Part shown: positions 52,736 to 63,416 of the stretch, one piece after another
How the letters are laid out: each line of letters starts with the position of its first letter
Position numbering within the stretch: the first letter of the stretch is position 1
Source of the DNA: Hemerocallis citrina
Taxonomy: Eukaryota; Streptophyta; Magnoliopsida; Asparagales; Asphodelaceae
Length of the DNA stretch: 64,000 nucleotides
Reading direction: 5' to 3'
Assembly (NCBI GenBank): GCA_017893485.1
Contig: CM030364.1
Span: 204,348,827-204,412,826 of the forward strand
The notes under the pieces: model-generated
Told to the model about the DNA's origin: nothing
Database searches by the model: none
What the model saw: the letters and a program-made list of their open reading frames with translations, nothing else
Made by a program: the position numbers and the translations under genes

Positions 52736-53404
52736 TGAACAGGAATGTGCTCTCTCATATTCACAATCTTCCCAAATTTATATGTTCCAAAATATATTAA
52801 ATTTATATGTTATATATTGATATTGTGTATTTTAGAAGTACCAAAAAATAATTACCATTATAAATAAATAAAATTCTCCCAAAGAAATTTTCAATTAATT
52901 ATAATAATAAAAGAAAAGAAAAAAATTTATTTTGTAAAAGGTTTGCACTTCACTTGCTCTTCCAACAACAGTCTAGGTTGTTAGGATTATTTTTGGAAAT
53001 TTTATTGCCTTACTCTCTTACTTGCTCGTTTTTAGGGGGGATAGAAAATATTTTTGTTTTTACAAAAAAATTGTTTAAGTTATTTTCTATAAAATATTTA
53101 ACCATTTAACCTAACGATTATATTTTGGTCGTTTTGGTTGCTAAAAATGGAATTAATAAAATATAGAGACGACATACAAGAAAATGAATGTCTTCGGTGT
53201 AGAGTTCAAGAACCGATGTTCGTAGAGATAGAAGAGAAAGTTGTAAATAACCCAAAAAAAAATCCTATCATCTTAGGTCGTTGTTCGCAACAACAGCCTA
53301 ACAAGAATATGAATTATTTTTGTAATTTTGTAATTTTGTTGTGATTGGTATGTGTAAGATGTTCTAAAAGTATTCTAAAATATGAATAGTAGACTTATCA
53401 CTAA

Positions 53405-53540
53405 GCTTACCCTAACCCTCGTAACACTAACCTTACCCTAACCCTAACCATACCCAACCCCTGGTTGGAGGTTAATGGTTAGTGAAGGGTTAGGGGGGTA
53501 TGGTTAGGGGTTAGGATAGGGATAGAGGTAGGGGTTAAGC
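53405..53540. repeat. Telomere-like tract with inverse, copy 2
   Basis: CTTACCCTAACCCTCG and TACCCTAACCCTAACC, then GAAGGGTTAGGGGGG and GGTTAGGGGTTAGG. Second copy from the ~810-bp duplication. Confidence 0.75.
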
Positions 53541-54039
53541 TGAACAGGGATTTACTTTCTCATATTCACAATGCCTCCAAGTTTATTTGTTCCAAAATAT
53601 ATTAAATTTATATGTTATCTATTGATATAGTGTATTTTAGAAGTACCGAAAAATAATTCACATTATAAATGAATAAAATTCTCCAGAAGAAATTACAAAT
53701 TAGGGGGGAAATAGAGAATTTTTTATTTCAACAAAAAAGAAGATGGAGTTATTTTCTATTAAATATTTAAGTATTTAACCTTAACGATTATATATTGTTC
53801 ATTTAGGTTGTTAAAAAGGAAAATTAATAAAATATAGAGCCAATATACTAGAATATTAATGTCTTTGGCGTAGAGTTCAAGAGCCTCTGTTCGTACAGGT
53901 AGAAGAGAAAGTTGTAAAAAACCCATAAAAATTTTGCACAGCATAGGCCATTATTTCAAACAGCGGTTTAGGTTGTTTAAAAAAAAATTGGTTGTTGTGG
54001 ACTTGCTCTCTCTTGACAGAGAACAACTCATCAAAATCC

Positions 54040-54690
54040 AATTTTCTCATATAACCTAGGCCGTTGTTGAAGACAACGACCTAGGTTATAAATATAAATT
54101 TGGATTATGATGAGCTGCTGCTCCTCATGGCTTGGCCAAGACAGAATGCAACTCATCAAAATCCAATTTTCTCATATAACCTAGGCCGTTGCTGGAGACA
54201 ACAGCCTAGGTTATTAAAAATAAAATTGGCTTTTGAAGAGTTGTTGCTCCTTATGACTTGGCCAAGACAGAGAGCAACTCATCAAAATCCAATTTTTTCA
54301 TATAACCTAGGCCATTATTAGAGACAACGGCCTAGGTTATAAATATAAAATTGGGTTTTGATGAGCTGATGTTCCTTATGGCTTGGCCAAGACATAGAGC
54401 AACTCATCAAATTTCAATTTTCTCATATAACCTAGGCCGCTGTCGGCCTAGGTTGTAATAAAAAAATTGGATTTTGATGAGTTGTTGATCCTTATGGCTT
54501 GGCCAAGACAGAGAGCAACTCATCAAAATCCAAATTTTTCATACGCCTAGGTTATAATAAAAAATTTGGATTTTAATGAGCTGCTGCTCCTTATGGCTTG
54601 GCCAAGACAGAGCAAGTGTTCAAGTATTCAATTTTATAATATTACTTAGGCCATTGTTGAAGACAGTGGACTAAGTATAATTTTTTTTTA
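54040..54690. repeat. 125-bp tandem array with two palindromes per unit (CCTAGG-hairpin array, right block)
   Basis: CCTAGG starts at 54055, 54180, 54305 and 54430 (period 125), then near 54546 and a decayed copy at 54643. Each unit has a CCTAGGCCGTTG / CAACGGCCTAGG hairpin and a second inverse pair (TTGGATTTTGATGAG / CTCATCAAAATCCAA) around CTTATGGCTTGGCCAAGACA, which itself has the palindrome TTGGCCAA. About five units. Confidence 0.92.
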
Positions 54691-54929
54691 AAATATACAC
54701 AAGTGTAAATAGTATCTACAGCTGCTACACTTCAGTATATCTCACTCTAACAACAAAATTAGTATTACATCCACAAATTAACATTAACATCAAAATTAGT
54801 ATCAATTACAACAAACAAAATAAATACGAAGAAAATTTACATTCATCATTCAAATTCATAAAGTGTTACATCAATAATTATTACATCAAAATCTAACATA
54901 CTCGACGTTTACATCAAAAAGAAAATCAC
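54691..54929. other. 3' flank of the transposase gene
   Basis: AT-rich, includes ACAGCTGCTACACTTCAG (54718-54735), the inverse of a block past the mobile domain gene. No gene seen. Confidence 0.5.
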
Positions 54930-57296
54930 AACACTTCATCAAATCTCTCGTCGAAACTCTCTTCTTCGGATGGATTCACTTCTTGCGGATTGGTTGCCCT
55001 GAATTAAATGACAAGTTTTAGTTAGTGACAAACTTATTTACCACAAATCAAAAATAATAAATTTAAATTAATGATAACCAAATCAAAAAATCTATTACCC
55101 CTCAAATAAGGTTGGACAATTTCTTGAATCATGATCCCTTTGCACAATATCGCATGTTCCCCACCGTTTCGGTTTTTTACTGCAAAGTTGCTCTCTTATC
55201 GGCCTCAATCTCTTGGCACGAGGTCTTCCCTTTGTAATGCATTGTTGTGGGTCCCTCACGCATGCAGGTACATGTCCACTACCGTCATCATGAGGTTGTG
55301 CACTACCATGCGGTTGTGCTCTACAATGCGGTTATGCGGCATCTTCGGGATGTTCGCCAAATCCGGTTTGTAGCCGAGAGACGTCGTCAATGATCTTCAC
55401 CAAATTCTCTAGCGTGTATTTGTAACTTCCATTGGAGGAACAACCAAGATCGACAATCTGTTTTGCGTGGTAGCTCAATTCACAATATCGAGAAGCAAAA
55501 TTCTCGCTATTGCCTTCGGTTGGAACAAATGTATAGCTTCTTCTCATCACATCCTGGGTCCATCTTCTTTTAATATATACATCTGGAAGAGAAGTGTGAT
55601 GGTTGAACCGAAGAACCGCTAAAATACGCTCGCAAGGAATGCCAACGAAATCGAAGAAGTGATAAGAATTTGTAATAATTGTACAAAGTTTGCATAAGTG
55701 AAGAAGGCGAGCCGGTTCTGATTCTCCACAAAGTATCACATGGAAGGTTGAATTATCCGGTGTCTCAAGATCGGCAAAGAAAGTCACATTATACATGAAG
55801 CTTTTTGTAACTTCATCTTGGAATTTGTAAAAAAAATTTAAAGTGTATGTTCACGCCATTTGTTCCTCCAAAGCCCATGGGCTCTTCAATTTCGGTCGCT
55901 TCTCACGGTTACAATGATTTTCTTTCGGTTCATCATGTCTTTGCCTTCCTAAAAAATGATTGAAGATGACGGCAAATTCATGCAAGGAGTATTTCTTTTC
56001 TGTATGATGTTTCAGGGCGATGACTCAACCCGTTGGCTACTCAACATGCTGGCCCAAAATGAATCATTTGCATAGATGAGTGCCCATTTTTCACATATTT
56101 CAAATAGATCATTCACCCATTTGTTATTCTGTAATCCGTACTGCAAAAGCAATAAATTCCATTTTTCTTCAAAATCATGTACATATTCGAATCGTAGATG
56201 ACAATCTTCAATGATTCCTTAAACTTGTCGACATCGTTCGACATACGAACCTCCTGCGGTAACTTATCTAATATGTGCCAAATACAAAACATATGACGGA
56301 TCTGGGGGAAAACTTTCTTCGCTGCGGTGGTGATCCCACGGTTTTGATCGGTCACGATGCTAGATGGAGCACGATTCATTACTCCTAACCACTTTTCAAA
56401 GAACCATTCAAACGAAAATGTCGTCTCATTTGGAATGAACCCGCCTCCTAACAAAGTCGATTGCCAGTGTTGATTGACTCCAACAAAAGGAACAAATAAC
56501 ATTCCATACCGGTTCGTGTTGTATGTGGCATCAAAGCAAAGTACATCGCCAAATTCTTCGTAATTTATCCTAGAAATACCATCAACCCAAATACAATGGG
56601 ACAACCGGCTTCAGGGTCTACTTGAATGTCATAAAAAAAATGAAGGATCCGTCTGTTTTTTTTATTCGAAAAAATCGATTAGCATATTCCCGTCGTGTCC
56701 TTTCAATGCTTCTTGCGAATCTCTAAGTAAATTTCTAGCATCTTTTTCGGTCGATCCTATTTGATCATGACTACCACTAGCACTTTCGAAGAAGAGCATT
56801 TGTCGACATGTCTGGATATTAGCTTGGTTAAATTGATCTATTATTCACTTATCCATATTTGACACAGAACGATTTCGGGGCAAAAGATGTCTTTTACCGG
56901 GTGAGGTGAATTCGTGATTGTGTGCTTTATGAAATGAATACAACACCCACGTATTACTTGCTTCATTCAGTTTTACGCGAACTAAAGTCTTGCAATGAGT
57001 TTTAGAGGTTGTTCTCCGTCTACCATCACTATGTTGACTCGGCGACGACCCGGCTTTATTACACAAATAAGACTTATCTACTTCCACTCCTTCCTTTAAT
57101 TATTCCCACCCTTATGCATTGCAAGACCCCCACATCGAGCAAATGACGTAGAAAAATTTTCGGCCGCAACTAAACTAGGAAACGTAATACCTAACTTTGG
57201 TTTTAGGTACTATTCGACTAACGGCATGGAATCAACGATTAGTACTACCCCCAAAAAATTATTGCCGACAACCGAACTTTCCGTATCGTTGTTCAT
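54930..57296 (-). pseudogene. FAR1-type Mutator transposase
   Basis: Starts at 57296 (MNNDTESSVVGNNFLG) and soon meets a stop. The DNA-binding zinc finger lies at 56845-57087 (THCKTLVRVKLNEASNTWVL, then HKAHNHEF). The MULE transposase domain is at 56113-56604, with FGDVLCFDATYNTNRYG and SSIVTDQNRG giving two of the three catalytic acids, and FCIWHILDKLP. The SWIM region is at 55332-55796 (FDFVGIPCERIL); its usual CxC and CxH are damaged. RWTQDV follows. The C-terminal knuckle is near 55095-55250 (KGRPRAKRLRP, CDIVQRDHDSRNC). Several stops. FAR1/FHY3 proteins are related to such transposases; this one is a transposon gene, not a light regulator. Confidence 0.85.
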
Positions 57297-57309
57297 TTAA
57301 AAAATTTAA

Positions 57310-57477
57310 AAAAAAAATTTATTAATACACACATCATATAAAAAATAATTTGTTAAAAAAAATTGGCATATATATAGATACGAAACAAAATACGTGAGAA
57401 AACTGTACAAACGATGTTCAAAAAATACGAAACTTTGCAATTGGGTCAGACTTGCCGCACACAAATCTGTTGGATCC
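57310..57477 (-). promoter_or_regulatory. Right copy of the shared upstream region, with TATA-like box
   Basis: Inverse of 39335-39478, with TATATATATGCCA near 57363-57375 (minus). It runs up to the transposase start. It is cut at 57477 by the Sirevirus-like LTR. Confidence 0.6.
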
Positions 57478-58865
57478 AGTAGGCAAGGCAAATAATACTA
57501 GAGGGGGGGTGAATAGTGTTGTATAAAAATTAATTAAAAACTTGAACTTTTCGTACTGTTAAGTCGACTGAAAATCGATATACAGTCGACTGGTGCGTCA
57601 GATAAGAAGAGTATTTTACTGAAGAGTTACAAGTCTGATAAGACAACTTATAGCGGAAAACCAGTCGACTTACTAGACAAGTTTTTGAAATAAAACTCAG
57701 AGAAATTGAAATTGCAAGTTAAGAGAATACAACCACAGAGAGTCAATCAGAGCCAAACACAATGATATATCCTGGTTCGGTCCTCCCGACCTACATCCAG
57801 TCCCCAAGCAACCCACTTGAGATTTTTCACTATTCTTGAAAAAGTACAAGAATACTCTACGACCTTTGAAAACAAAAAATGTCAAATCCGTAGACCTCTC
57901 TCACCACTAGAGAGAGCAAACTCACTCTACACCCTAGAGTAAAACCGACTCTAAAACCAAGAGTCATACTCTCCAACCGAGAGGACCACTCTCACAACCC
58001 AAGAGTGAAAACAACAACAAAAATTGAGTTTACAACAACCTATAGCCTTGTATGTGATAGTGCTTTGTATAGTGGCTATTAGGTCAACTTCTGAATCTGA
58101 ATTCAGTTTAAAACGAAATCAATGTTATATTAGACTGAAATTCAGAGAACCAAGTCTCAGAAAGATTGTATGCTTTTGAAACACTTGTTTTTATTGAAAA
58201 CAAAAGACTTGAAAGTTAAAGAATGCTTGGAACCTTTTCCAAATGATTCCTATACTCTATTTATAAAGTAAGAATCAAGGAACATTGTAAAACAGTTCCA
58301 TAAACCGTAATAAAACGGATATAAAAGTTTTGAATTTGAAAAACAAGTGTTAAATTCAGAAAGCTGTCGAAACGGCTTGAACAGACGACTGGGTTGCCAT
58401 AATGAGTTGACTAGCCAGAGCTTGTATGAGTTCAGGTAGTTTCATACTATGACAGTCGACTGGTTCCAAGGAGCGATCGACTGGTACCATACAGCTAAAC
58501 TTATTCAAGCTTGTTTTGACATTTTGATTTTGTAAAACACTCAGATTATTTAAAGTATGTGTGAGTGTGTGTGTGTGATAAGGCTATTACAAGTTTCTAA
58601 GACTCAAAGAAAAAAATACAATATTACAAGACACTTTGTTTAAACATTTGAAGCACTTTGAGTCTTTTCTTGAACTTGAGTCTTTGTCTTGAGCTTGAGC
58701 CTTTGTCTTGATATCTTGAAGCTTGATCAATTACTCTTGAAAGCTTTATCAGATTGTGTTGCCTTTGTGTATTTCATCATGGTATTTACTTTGATACACT
58801 CTACAAGAGATATGTGATAGAACAACTTTGTATTGTGTTGTAGTCATCAAAACCAAGAATCAACA
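57478..58865 (-). repeat. 3' LTR of the Sirevirus-like element (1388 bp)
   Basis: Plus strand TGTTGGATCC to AAGAATCAACA, so TG...CA on its own strand. A TATA-like box (minus CTTTATAAATAG) lies at 58257-58268. Contains palindrome pairs 57561/57583, 58382/58404 and 58453/58474, and a short GT run (58560-58578). Confidence 0.85.
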
Positions 58866-59262
58866 TTCTCCCCCTTTTTAATGATAACAACACAATAACT
58901 TATAATAATAACAATATACATAGCAAGATGTCACACATAATTTAAAGATATACAGATGTAAAATAAGCTCCCCCTAAATAATGTACAATATGCACACAAT
59001 TGTGAAAAAAATAACAATATATATAAAACATGCACACAAAAAACATATAAACACAAAAAAAACCATATAAACCACAAAACCATATTTTTCTCCCCCTTTG
59101 TCATCAACAAAAATATAAGGAGGAATGATACATCATAAAGAACAAAATCAACATTGCATAATCATAACACATTTATACATAAGAAATCAAGTACATTGTT
59201 GTAGATTACAAATAGAAAATAGAAAAACATAGTTGAAAATTTTTTTAAAAAATACATCAAGT
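58866..59262 (-). promoter_or_regulatory. Multiple polypurine tracts upstream of the 3' LTR
   Basis: Minus strand AAAAAGGGGGAGAA touches the LTR (58866-58879). Further copies are GGGGGAGC near 58967-58974 and GACAAAGGGGGAGA near 59090-59103. Repeated tracts of this form are a described Sirevirus feature. The rest of the stretch is non-coding and A-rich. Confidence 0.75.
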
Positions 59263-60329
59263 TTATTCTTCTTCTTCGTCGTCATCACCTTTAGAGGCAG
59301 GAGGAGGTTGTGGAAATTGTTGAGTGAACATGTGAGTAAGGTTAGCAAGGCTCGCCTCAAGAGTATCATGTCTTGTTAGGATAAGATTGATACGATCCAT
59401 GATATAATTAAACGAAGTATAAAGACTCTCGGGATTAGCAAAAATAGCTCTAGGATGAGAAGAACTAGAAGCAGAAGACCGACGACCAGAAGTGGCTAAA
59501 GGAATAGGAGGTACATTCCTTTGAGGAGACCGAGGAGGAGAGTTAAGGATCTTCATACGAGGTAAACTCGCACGATCAAAAGACTCATAGTGAGTAACAA
59601 CACTCGACTCGGAATCATGATCAACTTCATAAAAATTGAAAACATGAGTAAGAAGTGTACCAAAAGAAAGGAAAGAGGTGTGAGCCTTATGAAGACGATT
59701 GAAATGACTCGACTCCAATTGATTTGAATATTGCCAAAAATTGCATGCACGGCTTGTTGCAACTCATATGAAAATTGGTCGTAACTACCTGTTTTAGGGA
59801 TAATGTTATACGACAAGATTCTTGCAACGAGCTTAGCTAGCGGCGTAATCGATTTATTGGTCATAGGAGGACCTTGATTAGACAAGAAATTTTTTGAAAA
59901 TATAGAATCCTCATCCATCTCTATTTCACCAAAATCTAACCCTTTATTAGGGATACCCAAAATAATTTCCAATTTTTCAGGAGTTAACCTCATTCGAATA
60001 TTTTTCACCATAGTAGTAAAAAATATTTCGTTACCATCCTCGGAGGTGGAAACCTTCATATTTGTATAAAACAAATAGATAAGTTGTGGATAGTAATAGG
60101 GTTGATTGACAAGGAAAAGTAAGTCAAATAACCCACATTGTTCAAACAATGGGGTGATGGGGAACCTATCTAAATCAAGAAAATTCACAAATCTACCCAA
60201 AAATATTGCAATTTGACAGATGAGAAAAAATTTCTCAACAAGATTGGGATTCCTTGAGTATTGGAGATAGTTCTGAGAAGATTGGCCTTCTTCTACATTA
60301 GAACCTCTAGCTCTCTTAGGTTTAGGCAT
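59263..60329 (-). pseudogene. Extra 3' ORF of the Sirevirus-like element (env position; putative plant transposon protein type)
   Basis: ATG at 60327-60329 (MPKPKRARGSNVEEGQSSQN). The middle has FPITPLFEQCGLFDLLFL, IYLFYTNMKVS, RLTPEKLEIILGIPNKG and TPLAKLVARILSYNIIPKTG, a pattern seen in plant proteins labelled putative plant transposon protein. Near 59735 the frame shifts by one and coding continues to 59263 with a Ser/Pro-rich region and an acidic end (SKGDDDEEEE). No signal peptide or membrane segment is convincing in the true frame, so an envelope role is not supported by sequence. Function unknown. Confidence 0.6.
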
Positions 60330-60756
60330 TGTTGAAAAACTAGGAAACTTAAAAAAGATTGAGAGATCAAGAGAGAGAGTTACCCAACAACAAGATAAAG
60401 AACCCAAATAGCTTCAAGAGACACTAAAAGAACTTAGATCTGGATGGAAATCTTCAAGCCAAGAGCAGCAAGTCGAAATCGCCAAGAACTAGATATGGGC
60501 AATCGACTTGAATCTTCTTGAGAGAAAAAGGGAAAGTGAAAGAGGGGTAAGAGATTTAGGGGTTTTACATTAGGTAGACGGCTGAGATGAAGACTAGTTG
60601 GGAATGGACAGTTAAGATCCATCATTGGGTAAACATAAGAAAGAGAGATGCCTCAGTTAAGTGACGATTCGGAATCATAAAAACCAAACTAATGTCACGA
60701 CAGTCGACTTAGTCGAGAGAAAATTAAACCAAACGAAACATCAAGTAAAACTTCTG
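60330..60756 (-). other. Spacer between pol and the extra ORF
   Basis: No gene seen. A palindrome variant CAGTCGACTT starts at 60701 and CAGTTGATTG at 60757. Confidence 0.4.
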
Positions 60757-61826
60757 TCAGTTGATTGTCCAGAACACAAAATTCAGCCAAAATATGGACA
60801 ACGAAAATACTTTATAAGTCGACTGAAAAAGATGTTTAAGTCGACTTAAACAAAATAAATTTTCATGAAATGTCATGAAAACAGCAGATTCCAGTTCTCT
60901 TCTAAAGTTGATAAAAGTGTCTTCCTTAAGTGGTTTGGTAAATATATCCGCTACTTGTTTATGAGTAGAAATAAAATCCAAAGTTATATCTCCCTTTAAA
61001 ACATGATCACATAGAAAATGATGTCGAATATCAATATATTTTGTACGTGAGTGTTGAACCAGATTTTTAGATAAATTAATAGCACTGGTATTATCACACA
61101 TTATAGCAGGTTTTGAAAATGAAATACCATAATCTAATAAAGTTCGTTTCATCCACAAAATTTGGGTACAAGCTAAACTTGCAGCAATATATTCAGCTTC
61201 TGTAGTAGATAAGGATACCGAATTTTGCTTGTTACTGCACCAAGATATTAGTGAATGTCCTAAAAAGTGACAAGTTCTGCTAGTACTTTTACGATCAGTT
61301 TTACTACCAGCAAAATCAGCATCACTATATGACAAAAGTTGAAAATTATCGGTGCGTGTATAAAACAAACCATATTAAGACGTGCCTTTAATGTATCTTA
61401 AAATACGTTTCACAGCTTTTAAGTGAGATTCTTTGGAATTTGACTGTCTGGTCTACTGGCAGTTATATATAAGAGTGAGCCAATCATACCTCGATAGAGT
61501 TTTTGATCGACACTCTTACCTAAATTATCTTTGTCAAGTGTAGTAGTAGTAGCCATAGGTGTGGTCTTACTACTAGTGCTATCCATGCCAAACCGTTTGA
61601 GTAATTCCTTAACATATTTTCCTTGATTAATAAATATGCCATTTTGTGACTGCTTTATTTGTAGTCCAAGGAAATAATTGAGTCCATCCATGTGACTCAT
61701 CTTAAACTCATTTTTCATGGTATTAGCAAACTCTTGACAGAGATTACTATTAGTAAATCCAAAAATTATGTCATTTGCATATATTTGTATGATTAGAATA
61801 TCTGTCTCTATTTTCCTAATAAACAA
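60757..61826 (-). pseudogene. Sirevirus-like pol: RT end and RNase H
   Basis: 61419-61826 has the RT active-site block as IYANDIIFGFTN: the first catalytic Asp of the usual YVDD is Asn, so RT is probably inactive. It goes on with GLNYFLGLQIKQSQNGIFI and GSLLYITASRPD. After a frame break near 61400, 60757-61368 gives RNase H: LLSYSDADFAGSKTDRKSTS, SLSTTEAEYIAA, DNTSAINLSKN and HIRHHF-like DIRHHFLCDHV. The tail passes palindromes at 60816 and 60838. Confidence 0.85.
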
Positions 61827-62619
61827 GGTAGTATCTACTTTACCTATCTCAAAACCAGTTTCTAAGAGAAAAATTTTAACCGATCATACCAAGCACGAGG
61901 TGCTTGTTTAAGACCATATAAAGCCTTTTTCAATTTAAAAATGTGGTTTGGGAATTGTTCATGTTCGAAACCGAGTGATTGCTTAACATAAACATCTTCC
62001 TTAATATATCCATTCAAGAAAGCACTTTTAACATCCATTTGGAAAAGTGTAAAATTCATAAAACACGCAAAAGATAATAAGATCCTAATTGATTCTAGTC
62101 TAGCAACAAGAGCATATGTTTCATCAAAATCGATTCCTTCTTCTTGATTATATCCTTGAGCAACTAATCTAGCCTTGTTCCTAACGACTTGTCCTGATTC
62201 ATCTAACTTATTCTTAAATACCCATTTGGTACCAATTATAGTATGATCAGGAGGTCGTGGAACTAGATCTCATACATCATTTCTTATAAATTGGTTAAGT
62301 TCATCTTGCATGACATTCATCCAAAATTCATTCTCACAGGCTTCTTGTATATTCTTCGGTTCAAAATCCGATAAGAAAGTCGTATGAGAAATCATGTTAA
62401 CATGAGATCTTGTTTGAATACCACGTGAAATGTCACCAATTATTAATTCATGAGGATGATCTCTAACTTCAACAAACACTTTTGGTAAAGTTCGAGTCAT
62501 CACAACAGGATTAGTCGACTTAACAAGTCCATCAGCCGACTGATTCACATCAGTCAACTTGAGATCCTTATCAGTCGACTTGTTTAGGGTAGTTTGCTCT
62601 AGTGAATTAATAAAATTAT
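61827..62619 (-). pseudogene. Sirevirus-like pol: RT N-terminal part and variable linker
   Basis: 62270-62557 is the linker after integrase, starting MTDVNQSADGLVKSTNPVV and encoded by four phased palindrome variants (62512, 62533, 62551, 62572). It stops at 62270. RT then reads on with [20 protein letters not shown] (about 62110-62190) and 61862-62059 has [20 protein letters not shown] and [17 protein letters not shown]. Stops at about 62270 and 61860 break it. Confidence 0.8.
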
Positions 62620-63416
62620 TTAAAGGTGATGATTCAATTTCATCATCTTAATAACAGTAGATGAAGGCAAGGATTCATCAAATGAAACATGCATAGATTC
62701 TTCAATAGTCAAAGTTGACTTATTGAAAATTCTATATGCCTTACTCCTATTTGAGTATCCAATGAAGATACCTTCATTAGATTTAGCATCAAATTTATCT
62801 AAATTATCTTTAGTGTTTAATATGAAACACTTACATCCAAATACTTTAAAATATGATACTTTAGGAATTCTTTCATAGAATAGTTCATAATAAGTTTTCT
62901 TAAGCTTAGGCCTAATCAATATTCTATTTAAAACATAACATGCTATAGAAACAGCTTCAGCCCAGAAGTACTTAGGCAAATTGCTTTCAACAAGAATAGT
63001 ACGTACACACTCTTGCAATGTACTATTCTTTCTTTCGATCACTCCATTTTGTGGTGAAGCTCTAGGAATGCAAATGAATGTGTTATACCATTCTTGTTGC
63101 AATATTCTTAAAACGTTTCATTGTCAAATTCTCTATCATGATCACTTCTAATAGTGACTATGGTTAGAGAATTTTGATTTTGAATTCGTTTGCAGAAATT
63201 TGCAAATTCTTCAAAGGCATCATATTTATGTTTTAAAAAGAAAACCCATGTAAATCTTAAAAAATCATCTACAAAAACAAATACATATCTACTTTTATTT
63301 AAAGAAGCAACTCTAGTAGGACCAAATAAATCCATATGGATTAATTCGAGTGGCCTACTAGTAGAAATCATTTCTTTTGTCTTAAAAGTAGAATTAACTG
63401 TTTTCCTAGTTGACAT
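62620..63416 (-). pseudogene. Sirevirus-like integrase
   Basis: 63108-63416 has ELIHMDLFGPTRVASLNKSR and TIRSDHDREFDNETF, the first two catalytic Asp. A frame break near 63105 leads to 62620-63102 with PQNGVIERKNSTLQE, the catalytic Glu, then FWAEAVSIACYVLNR and FGCKCFILNTKDNL. Catalytic residues are kept but the frame is not. Confidence 0.85.

Larger units (their letters stand above)
52115..53970. repeat. ~810-bp direct duplication with hairpins and telomere-like tracts
   Basis: GATTGGTATG(C/T)GTAAGATG occurs at about 52532 and 53344; both are followed by ATATGAATAGTAGACTTA, CTAAGCTTACCCTAACCC, and later AATAAAATATAGAG and AGAAGAGAAAGTTGTAAA. Each unit ends or begins with a CCTAGG-type hairpin (52438-52470, 53273-53300, 53941-53972). 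Short frames are chance. Confidence 0.8.
37623..57477. mobile_element. Composite Mutator-like element with FAR1-type transposase and plant mobile domain gene
   Basis: A plus-strand plant mobile domain gene (39486-41590) and a minus-strand FAR1-type transposase (54930-57296) face each other. The ~150 bases upstream of each are the same sequence in inverted orientation (39335-39478 against 57310-57471, sharing CAATTGCAAAGTTT-like, TTTTCTCA and CTATATATATGCCA blocks). The downstream ends also share an inverted block (GTAGCAGCTACAG at 41826; its inverse at 54718). Without the LARD (42597-52114) it is about 10 kb. The maize MuDR element has the same convergent two-gene plan. The left terminus (near 37623) is a guess; the right one is hidden behind the Sirevirus-like insertion at 57478. 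Confidence 0.7.
57561..62581. repeat. Dispersed CAGTCGACTG palindrome pairs in the Sirevirus-like element
   Basis: Exact copies at 57583 and 58453. Variants at 57561 (AAGTCGACTG), 57662, 58382, 58404, 58474, 60701, 60816, 60838, 62512, 62533, 62551 and 62572. Pairs: 57561/57583 (22), 58382/58404 (22), 58453/58474 (21), 60816/60838 (22), 62512/62533 (21), 62551/62572 (21). Sites lie in the LTR, the 3' part and the integrase-RT linker, as in the Athila element. Confidence 0.85.
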
